Below, piece after piece: positions 17,059-26,526 of a DNA stretch of 64,000 nucleotides (positions are counted from its first letter, which is position 1; each line of letters begins with the position of its first letter). The position numbers and the translations under genes are program-made. The DNA lies in contig NC_087063.1 in assembly GCF_963678635.1 (NCBI RefSeq), positions 27,771,649 to 27,835,648 of the forward strand. The letters are read 5' to 3'. Under the pieces are notes generated by a model, which did not search any database, was not told the DNA's origin, and saw only the letters and a list, made by a program, of their open reading frames with translations. This DNA comes from Symsagittifera roscoffensis. Its lineage: Eukaryota; Xenacoelomorpha; Acoela; Convolutidae.

Positions 17059-20000
17059 TCAAGATCTGATGATAGGTTTCACAATTGTGGGCGTCGGTTG
17101 CGTCTGCCCCTGGGACATGTTCCCTCTGTTGCCCATCCCACTCGCCATTTGAGCCCCACCCGTGTTCATTTGAGGGTTATGCTGCGACATCATATTCATA
17201 TTAGGTTGCTGTTGCAGATGCGTTAATGAAACATTCGGGAATTGTTTCATGGTGTTTGAGTGAACAGCTGCAACTTGATTTTTGATACCACGTCCTTCAG
17301 TCACGGCAGCTTAAATTTTCATTCAATTTGACAGCAAACTTTTACAAGGGAAGAAAACTACTACCCACTGTCCCTTTCACATCAGAGGGAGGATCCGCTA
17401 TGATTATTATAATTTCTAAAGGTGGCTAAATTGGAAAACAGTGCGGGATTGTGCAAGCAAATTACAACAATTCAACAAAATTCGAAAAAATGTTTTCTTA
17501 AAATTACCACATCAGAAATTCCATTGGACTACACTTCACGCAAATCATAGACTTCAAAATCTGAAAAACATTATATCTCTAAAGAAAAATTTGATTGAAA
17601 ATTCAATTGACGGACCTCTTTGAATATTTTCCCCTTTGGTACCTAATAAGGAATTGCCACCCCTATAATGAAATAATTCAACGGTTAAGCATATGGGATT
17701 TTGTACCTAGAAAAAAGAATCCCCTTTGCAAAAGGTGTAAATAGTCAAAGAGATCGCAACTGACCAAGGAGAGCTGCGGTGTCGTTGACTGTGCAACTCT
17801 GTATGGCATTTTCAGAGGCACTCCTGTTCAAGTCACCCTCTACTGATGCCATTAATGAAGCCACTTCGTCCACAATCTTGCGCAATAGCTCCCGGTTGCT
17901 TCCGACCGATGCCTGTAGCTCAGAGTCCTTGCTGGATGCCTCCTCTGCCAGGATCTGTAGTTTGTTTTCCAGTGTGGGAATCAATTTCGTGCGCAGGTAG
18001 AGAGGAACCAACTGGTGGTCGAAACATCTGAACACGCAAAGCCAACATAAAATCAATTATTTTTTGAACTGCTATGTATGATTTTATTTACTTTTAAGCC
18101 TTCACGTGAATCGAAAGAACCTTTTTGCCACGAAAGTCGAAAAATCATACATAGCAGTTCAACAAATAATTGATTGACAGTGAGCGAATATATTTCAGAC
18201 CAAGAAAAAGCTATTAGACTTCATCGAAGGCGATACTTTCCTCTAAACAGCCGCTCGATGTAATATGCTGATATTTCCGTCGTATGGGAAGAACCCATCC
18301 CACCCCTTGTACTTTCGAAAAGTACCAACCCGACACACAATACTTTCAGAAACAAGAAATTTGCATTTTCTGAAAACTTTCATACGACTTTTCACTTACA
18401 GTTCTACCGTAATGCAATGTTTAGTGATAAGATGCTTCAAACCTAGCTCTTCCTTCGGTCAATTGTGCCAAATGGTCGTCCTGTGCCATTGAGAGATTTT
18501 GAGGGGTGAACACTACACTACTGAGGAGAGAATACTTTGACTGCTGTTGGTTTTGTTGTCCTGCTGGAGAGGAGGCGATAGGGACGAGTGTATTGAGGCT
18601 GAGTTTGCGACATAACATGTGCATCTGCCCAGAGGTGACTGAGAGGCTGTCCAGTAGAGAGTTGGTGTGAACCCCAGAATCAACCTGAAAAAAAAGGAGA
18701 ATGACCCACAAGGAACCTTTAAGAAGCTCCATCTCACAATCGAGATTCCTGTGGTTTGAGACGCATAATGGTTTTGTCTCATTCCTTGAGGATATTAGGT
18801 AGGGCAACATTTATTAACACAGAAAGATCGTACGTAAGTATCCATCAAAGAGCCAAAAGTACTTCATCAACTCAATAATCTGAAATTCTTCAGGACAAAA
18901 GACAAAAGCTATCTTTCCTCGTTTTAAAAAAACCAAAATTTAAGCCCCATCAAAATAGCCTTTTTTGAAGGGGCATTGCCGACACAATCTATTGGTCAGA
19001 ACCTTCCAAAAACTCTCAGAAATGGGCATGTTCTCCCAAAACTGAGGAGTCGGCAGAGCTCGAAAAAATAAAAGTTACCGGCCGAAAAAGTCAAATAATC
19101 CGCCCTCTCCCAGTCAAAAAAAATCCTGCGCATGACACATGGAGAGTTTTTCAACAATTTATAATAGTTTGAATTCGGGACGACTGACTAATATAATTTC
19201 AATTGAAGTGCCGTATCACGGCGACGCCTTGAAATTTCTGACTATAATTTAAAAGTCTATGAAAAATGCTCGCTCAAAAAAAAACGGATGAAAAAGCTGC
19301 GCTTCGCAAACACTAGCAAGAACACGACAAAAAAGCAGCTTTATAAAATGAAATAGAAATAAGCCTCGAATTAAGTCTTTGCTATGCGTTGGCTTCCAAC
19401 CTGCGACCTCGAGAAATGGAGTTTCACGCCCTGTAATCTCGGCAACGAACGCTTAACAACCGGCAAACACTAGTCACAAATAAAGCAGCCACATATGCAA
19501 AATTGTCAATGCCATGCAGCAAACGTGTCACCAAATACAAGTAGACAAAAAATTGCGAGTAATAATTTGGAATATAACAAACTGAAGGCATCCACACTAA
19601 CTTTTCAAGTAATAAAATGGAAACCATGAATCCGTATTATGCATAAACTATGCATTTCAAACCATTGCTAGATATTTTGAGTTGGAAAAATTCTGAAATC
19701 GAGTTTTTGTTATTGAAAGTAATAGCTGTTTTCGGCTCCTTTGATACACTGAGAATGCATCATTTATGTTAACTATTCAAATGTCAAAACACATGCTATC
19801 ACAAAACCCTAAAGGTGCCACCAAAATATGCGACTTAGATTAGAATAAAAAGAATAGTTGTACTATTACACTAACGCTCACTAGAGTCGCTGGTGTAAAT
19901 AAAGAAATGAAAAAATTTATATATATATACAGAAATATATTCAAAATTTTCTCACTTTTTCGAACATTTGATAAGATTTTTTTTAACCAAAACACTTATG

Positions 20001-20394
20001 ATCGACGATAAAGGGCAGTCGAAACATTCAGCGCTTCACCAAATAAGAAGTAAATATATCTAAATTAATATTCAAATTGAAGATTACAAATACAAATCTC
20101 AGTTAACTCATTTTCGATACTTTCGAACTGAATCTTAACACAATTGAATATAAGATTTTTCTTATTGACAATGAGCTGAAGGAGTACCTTAAGCAACAGC
20201 TGTTCTAATCCCACTTTGATTTCAGAAACAGACACCAGCAGCTCTTCAATCAACGAGTGGATCGCCACATCATTATTGCCACCCACTTGCTGGTTGTTGG
20301 TTTGATTCTGATTCACAAGCAGTCCAACTCCACCTGAGTTAGATGGGATACTATTCGTCTGCTGCGCATTCGCAGCTGCTAGATTGGCAAGCAT
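17059..20394 (-). CDS. MED8: Mediator complex subunit 8
   Basis: Four exons on the minus strand: 20188-20394, 18443-18684, 17765-18027, 17059-17309; 963 nt, 320 aa plus stop (human 268 aa). Family landmarks: the N-terminal helix IHSLIEELLVSVSEIKVGLE, LLDSLSVTSGQMHMLCRKL, QLTEGRARCFDHQLVPLYLRTK (human [20 protein letters not shown]), and NDTAALLAAV at the exon 3/4 junction. MED8 sits in the Mediator head module and contacts MED18/MED20 and TBP. The Asn/Gln-rich N-terminus and the Met/Gln/Asn-rich C-terminus make it longer than the human protein. All junction phases agree. The start at 20394 is the only ATG before the conserved helix. Confidence 0.92.
18050..18175. mobile_element. Foldback / MITE-like element in MED8 intron 2
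   Basis: Two 36-base arms (about 18050-18085 and 18140-18175) are reverse complements with one mismatch and enclose a ~54-base loop. The element starts 23 bases from the exon 3 acceptor. No coding sequence. Confidence 0.75.
19284..19900 (-). mobile_element. tRNA-derived SINE (family A), copy 2
   Basis: Closely related to 32581-33210 across about 600 bases: the cttcgcaaacactagcaag end, the tRNA-like head (minus-strand A box region near 19429-19440, B-box remnant near 19391-19401) and the same distal block containing AATTTGGAATATAA. It lies in MED8 intron 1. Confidence 0.65.
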
Positions 20395-20920
20395 CGTGGT
20401 AGAATTCAGAAATCAAATCATTTTTATTTCAAATAGCACTTCATTCGAAATCCTGAAAATAATTTCCATCTTACTTCGATTTAATTTTAATTTAGTTCAC
20501 TATTTCGAACCGTTTTTAAAGATCGTCAACTATTACAGTTCCTATCTCTTAATTTCAGTTAGATAGATCGATTATGCTCTAAAAATTTAGTCAAGTTTCG
20601 ATAACCGTTGAACAACTAAGACAGCTCTAACTATCAATAGATGATGATTTGTACTGGAGATATGAGCGGAAACTAAATCAGTTTCGATAAAACATGGATC
20701 CTAGCGTTGTAATTAATTGTAATTTAACTGATATATCTGAAAAACTTGAAAGTTCGAAATCTTAATTCAAATTCATTTACAAATATTTGAATAAACAAAA
20801 GAAAATGCGTTTGAAAATATTTATGCATTCAAAGCAGCGCTAATTAAATATGCGTACTATATTTCATTGAGTTTTTCAACCAGTATAAACTCGGTGGATA
20901 GGCCATGCCCTGAAGATCAA
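20395..20920. promoter_or_regulatory. Divergent promoter region between MED8 and a small plus-strand gene
   Basis: This 526-bp AT-rich region lies between two head-to-head starts. A TATAAA at 20884-20889 is about 37 bases upstream of the plus-strand ATG at 20921, a plausible core promoter distance with a very short leader. No TATA box was noted on the MED8 side. Confidence 0.35.
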
Positions 20921-23900
20921 ATGGGGCCGATTAAGGTAAGTGTTCAATCTCAATCTGATAGCGCTTCTACTAAAGCTACAGAAACAATCATTCAGTAGCC
21001 TTCACATTAAGTTAATGCCAGGAATTAACGTCTTCAAACAAAATCACAGATATAATCGACTAATGGTTTGCGCTTTTTGACCAAAAATTACTAGAAGTCG
21101 GCCAACTCGACCCACACTTGCTGTTTCGAATGAAGCTAAGATACCTTTGACTGTGCTCGACCCAAATTGTCGACAGCCTCGATCGAAAAAAAACGTGTTC
21201 ACATGCATTTGACCTTAGCAAACTAGGCTTCGTTAGACTCATTCGAATGAAAAGTGTTCGAAACAGGCAAAGTGTTTCGACCGACTGGACAGAATAATTT
21301 TCAGCTCGACTGTGTTCGAATTATGTAAACAACTACGATGAACTTCACCGTCTGACGGCGATTCAATTCCGTCTGACGGCGAAGATCAAAGTACAAGTAA
21401 GATGTAAGACTATTTGTAGGCTTTTTACCATTACATCCCGAGCAGTTATATATTCATAAACAAAAACAAAAAAATCAGCCAGACCTATATAAGAGTACTC
21501 ACTACGTTCATTACTCTTCAATACAGCCCGTACTGAACTTTTTGTGCCATTTCACGGCTGATCATCCATTTAGCAGGGGAGAGAATATTCTCAGGACTGT
21601 TCCCCCATTATGCAGGGCTGTTCACAAGTGAGCATGCGTATTTTTCTACAGACGTGGTCATACCTGGATCTTACATGATCAGACCTGAGTGAAACATGTT
21701 CATGCCTGTCGCAGACATGATAACGACTGACTGAAAACTTGACAAATTCATATTTATTTATACATTACTTCTTATCTTGACTAATTGGTCTTTCTTGTTA
21801 AAAATTTCACTTTTTCAGATTTTGTTTGAAATGAGCTTATCCAAATTTACCTCCTCGAGTCAAATATCTTCAAATGAAGAAAATTATGTCGCATCTACAT
21901 CCCAAAAAAAAGGACTTCAGGTTAGTTTCAGGGGGCAACGGGAGGGATAGTCGAAAAAACTAAGAATCCCCGGTTTGAACTATAAAGCATTGAATTGAAG
22001 CAATTCGTCACAAAATTTTTTGGCCAATAACCCTTCAATTTTCTTCAATGACTCCCTGCTGGCAATTAAAGAAAGATGCATCTAACCGCTACAGTAAATT
22101 TTCAACAAAAAACTTCACCAATGTCAAAAAAAATCTGAAAAAAAACTTAAAATTTGAAGTAAAGTGTCACATTATCAAGCTGAGTTTATGATGTTGTTAC
22201 AATTTAACCATTTCTTTAATTATCTTATAATACTGAAGATAACGATTTGAGCATATTCGGTTCAGGCATGGTCATGTATCCTGCAGGTGTGAGCATGTTT
22301 AGTTCAGGTATGATCATGTATCCTGCAGGTGTGAGCATGTTTAGTTCAGGTATGATCATGCATCCTGCAGGTGTGAGCATGTTCAGTTCAGGCATGATCA
22401 TGCATGCTGCAGGTGTGAGCATATCTTCAGTTAGCACACCTGATGCAGGTCTGATGCAGGTATGTGCATGCCGAATATAGACATGCTGCATATCTGTTAC
22501 AGACATGAATTTTGCATGATTTTACAATGATCAGATATGATTATGGCCAAAAAGTTCGGTACGGGAGACATCTTATCGGTTAATATACAGTGCATGAGTT
22601 ATACATTAAAATAATCATGGAAATTGAAAAGGCGTAGACAACTCTATCGAAGAAAATATCAACATCTATGTAGATATGGGGAATTTTTGTTCAAATTCAC
22701 CGCAGATATTTCGACTCAGAGTCGCCGCAAATATTCTCCTCTAAACCGTTCTGTAGATGTTCTCCTCTTTATGCAATACGATATTATCCAAAATAGCAAA
22801 AAGGTCATTTTTAATGGTCAGGGTCAATTTTCCCAGGAACTATTTCAACGGCAACTAACGCGAATCTAACCTCAGGTCAGCTTGATTCAACAAACAAACC
22901 AACTTCACTAACTGAGACATAAACACTTAGCTGGGCGTTTTTTCTTCAGCTCTCTCCGATTCTATTCTCACCTGAAAACCAACAATTCTCCTTAGCAATT
23001 AGAGAAAAGACTATCCATCACTCAAAAATAGTTCTGCCTCGGGTAAGGTTTTATACTATCCTTTACCTGTGCTTGTCTATTTGAGTTTCAAATTAAGATA
23101 GATCCCCTATGAGGCGTGACATTGCTAGCTAATGCCTCTTACACAATCTTCACATTTACTTTTCCCTATGATGACACTAGCTCGAAATGCCAAACTTGAG
23201 ATAGGTCCAATATAACCACAAATCTGAGTTGCGTTTAACGCTAACAAGTCAGCAAATTTCTTAAAGACTTTGTTTTAACTCTCATGTTAACCCCCCCCCC
23301 CCTCCAAGTCCCCCCCCCCCCTATCCTCCGGGTACACCTCCGCTCGACACTTGACAATATGAAAAAGTTCAGCTCTCTAATCAAAATAATTAATTGTCCA
23401 TTTAAATAAGTCAGAAAAACTAATGCCGACAATCAGAATAAGAAACTGCCAACAACCTTCCCATTTTAGCGGTGAAAAACCGACACATGGAAACAATAAT
23501 CGGCTTCCAATGATTGATACGAGCTTCAAACACTGAGCACCCAAACTTAAACTAAAAAATCCACCAATTTAGTGATTTGGAAGCTAGAAGCCAGCGGAAC
23601 AAATATTGTTCAACGAAACAAGAAACGAAACATGACAAGTCAATCTTAGACCAAAAGAAAAGAAAGAAAAACGGAAATCGAACTGATTAAACTATATACT
23701 TCCTTTGAGATTTTTGAATCATTGTCCAAAATAGCTCGTTTTTTTCAACTTTGTCATAATTTATCTATTGCAGTGAATTGATCTTTTAACTTTGTGCTTC
23801 CGAAAACCTAAGTTTGTAAGGCAGGGCGTAGTTACTGTTAAGTTCAGTTTTTCTTGAATTTGTGAATCAAACATCTTCAGCTGGCTAGGAGGTGCGTTAC

Positions 23901-25600
23901 TGTTGATCACTCATTAATTACTGTAAATTGCTTGAGCATTTGTATATAAACTGAAAAACCTTGGCCTCTAAGCAAAACTCAAAGAAGCCATTTTTGAGGC
24001 TCTTCGATAAAACACAACCCCCAACTTTTCAGGACGTAAGGTGCCTTTGTCCCCATTCACTGAAAGGGGTGGAGTCAGGAGTCAGTAATTTTCGCTCCTT
24101 CAGTAGCACTTTTTATCCGCTATATTTGAACGGTAACTTCCCAAATGGCATAATTCCCAAATGGCATAAAAGTGGAATTTTTTCCCAAATGGCATAAATT
24201 TCAAGTTTTCATTGTAGTTTAAACGTTTTCTATCAATTTCTAATTCTAACATTTTGTCAGGAACGAAAGCATGTGAACAAGACTTGGAATTAATTGCTTC
24301 CAAACAAATTTTACGCAACAAATTTGTCGAAAAAAAATTGACCACTAGAAGCTTATTAATAACCGCAAGCTTATGCTTCTTGCTTTTGATAAAAAAAATT
24401 CTTCAACTTTTTCAAGATAAAATGTCAATCAACATTTGAATTGACAACTTGACTAATTTTCTCACATTGTTCACGAAAAAATTGTTCTCCGTTTTTTTAA
24501 TGCAACTGTTGCATGAAATTTATGCCAGTTGGGAATTTTTTCATTTTTATGCCATTTGGGAATTTTTTCATTCTTATGCCATTTGGGAATTATGCCATTT
24601 GAGACGTAATCATTTGAACACCAGATAGATGAGCGAGCATTTGCATCTGCCTTTAAAATAGCATTGCTATTCGCAAGCAGTTGAGTAATAGAAACCTTAA
24701 TGTTTTGGGTAACTACTGCGCGGGGAATGTAATTATGTATAGGCAAAGGAACGAATGGGCGATAATAAAAATCAGCCAATCAGATTTCAGTATTCCAAAA
24801 TTTGGACAGAAAACGAGAAAACCTCAAAGAAAGTAAACATTTCTAGGGACCTAATATTAATATTGGCCGAATACATAAAAGGCAGAAATACGCAAAATTT
24901 TCAAATAGTCACTGACCGTCGGCGAACCGGAACAAATTTAATAGATTGCTTCATTTAATTCCTTTTGGTTGAACAGCAATTGATTCATTTGAATAATCAA
25001 CTTTCAATTGTTTCTGTTGTCGGCCCTTCGCCCATGAGTTTTTCGCTCGTTCAATTCTTAGCCCATGAGAATAGCCCCCGAGGCTCTTTTTATTGGCCTT
25101 CAATTTTAACATTGCGCCGCCAAAGTCCCGTATTCCACTGTTTTCAACTCTTCGCAGACAAGCTAGTTGTGTACGGCAGTAAGTAATCCACCTTCCTGTC
25201 GTGGCGGTCCTTTCTTATGATGGTATAAGCTGTTCCTCCCCACTCTTCGAGATAGGTCCGAACAAAAAAACTTTAAATTGAAACTAATATAAAATTCTTA
25301 AAATATAAATTTTCTTGAAAAGTATTTGAGTCTAAACGAAATTCCCACTAATCTGGATACGGTCGAAGAAGTGAAGTTAACGTGACGGCTGAAGTTAAGA
25401 TAAGAACTGATTTGAACTACCTGTCTTAAGTGTTTCAACTCTCAATGGATCCGATAAACGAAATTACACTAAAGTTTTTCTAGATACCATCAAAACGTTT
25501 CTAAAAACCTTCATTGCAGCTCGAATCACGACTGAAACGCTTCACAATGATTGACCACTCGACTCCTTCTGGCTCCAATATGGAACTTGGGTTTGCGTGA
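20921..25600 (+). CDS. Unrecognised small plus-strand gene model (about 96 aa)
   Basis: Not recognised as any family. Four exon-like segments, all phase 0, have good splice sites: 20921-20935 (ATG start, AAG|GTAAGT), 21819-21920 (TTTTTCAG ... CAG|GTTAGT), 22950-23042 (TTTCTTCAG ... CGG|GTAAGG) and 25520-25600 (TTCATTGCAG ... TGA). Together 291 nt encode a Ser/Lys-rich protein that starts MGPIKILFEMSLSK and ends SNMELGFA. A TATAAA sits just upstream. Transcription would diverge from MED8 and converge on WASP. The consistent phase across four segments supports a real gene, but short ORFs in AT-rich DNA can arise by chance, and further exons may be missing. Confidence 0.38.
22245..22440. repeat. 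42-bp minisatellite
   Basis: Between four and five tandem copies of a 42-base unit (TGAGCATGTTTAGTTCAGG... TCCTGCAGGTG). The period is a multiple of three, so both strands stay open with a 14-residue repeat; this is a by-product, not evidence of a gene. Related CATGATCAGACCTGAG and CATGTTCATGCCTG words occur at 21660-21725. Confidence 0.9.
23290..23322. repeat. Poly-C low-complexity tract
   Basis: Two runs of about 12 C residues separated by TCCAAGT. A candidate G-quadruplex on the minus strand, and a likely site of sequencing-length error. Confidence 0.85.
24120..24605. repeat. Inverted sub-repeat element (CCCAAATGGCATAA arrays)
   Basis: Three copies of CCCAAATGGCATAA on the plus strand (24139-24198) are mirrored by four inverted copies (24520-24600, TTATGCCATTTGGGAATT). 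The two arrays flank about 320 bases of AT-rich DNA and can fold back. Confidence 0.75.
24605..24779 (-). pseudogene. LINE apurinic-type endonuclease fragment
   Basis: The minus-strand frame contains YYRPFVPLP, then ITQLLANSNAILKADANARSS and IWCSND. This resembles the YxPP ... ILGGDFNAHSxLWGS part of the exonuclease-endonuclease-phosphatase domain of Jockey/CR1-type LINEs. A plus-strand frame (about 24841-24955, with VTDRRRTGTNLIDCF) looks like a later part of the same domain, inverted. Only a short decayed fragment remains, with the DFNAHS block changed to DANARSS. Confidence 0.45.
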
Positions 25601-26526
25601 AAAAAATACAGCATGGCAAAGTTTCTTCACCCCTCAGGCGATATAAGCAACAAATTCAACCCTTAATTAAAGTAAAAACAACCAAAGAATCAAAAAACCA
25701 ACTTAAGTTTCTCTTCTGCCAGCAAATATGTGCTACTGAACACAATCGGGTACTACTCTGCTACAAATTTACACTGAACTATTTCACTCGTCACTCAGAT
25801 TGAGATTTTAACTTATCGCCAATGTTTCTATCAAAAATAGAAGCTGTAGATATATGAATACTTAAAAAATTCAAATTATCCGTCCAGCAGCTACAAATTA
25901 TTAATTATCTACAAATTAATCTGCAGTATATTTCGAAGGGTAATCAAATGAAGATTAAAGATTAAACAAAGGTCTCAAACAGAATTCAGAACACTATTTA
26001 TGCTCTAAAGCACCAGCAACTTGCAAAAATACCCGTTTAACGCCCAAATTACAGCAGCTGAGTGATATCTTTCAGTTTCTCAACCAAATTTCAAACAGCC
26101 AATCAAAGATTGGAAAAGAGTAATGAACGCAAGTAAACAAAAAACATTGACGTTCTTGAAAAAATTTGAACTTTCGAATTTTAAAGAATAAATAGATGTC
26201 CTTTAAGGTCTTTGAATTTCTAAAACAATTTATGATCGGCGCTTTTTTGATAACATGATCCCAACTTGAGAAAACTGGATCAATAGGTGAAGTTTTTATT
26301 CCGCTGGGATATCTTAAAAATAAATTCCACTTTCGATTACTCATTACGTTCATTACTCTTAATATGCCCTCGGATTAACAGATTCATCAGCATGAGGCAT
26401 TATTATATGTGCCTAAACACCAGTTGAGGGTGATTCTTCTTTCAATATGATGATTCTCGGTATCACAACAAACTTTTCTTGGCGCTGGACTTCACAACTT
26501 TGGTTGGTTCAATTCCATTGTGTTCT
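25601..26526. repeat. Gap between small gene and WASP; dispersed repeat
   Basis: The stretch 26085-26360 is a diverged copy of a dispersed repeat also present at about 5020-5290, 33340-33530 and 40470-40740 (shared GAGAAAACTGGATCAATAGG). The rest is AT-rich with no supported gene. Confidence 0.5.

Noticed and set aside
22225-22506. Repetitive 93-aa minus and 77-aa plus frames with 14-residue repeats
   Set aside because: Product of the 42-bp minisatellite, whose period is divisible by three; open on both strands with no coding signal.
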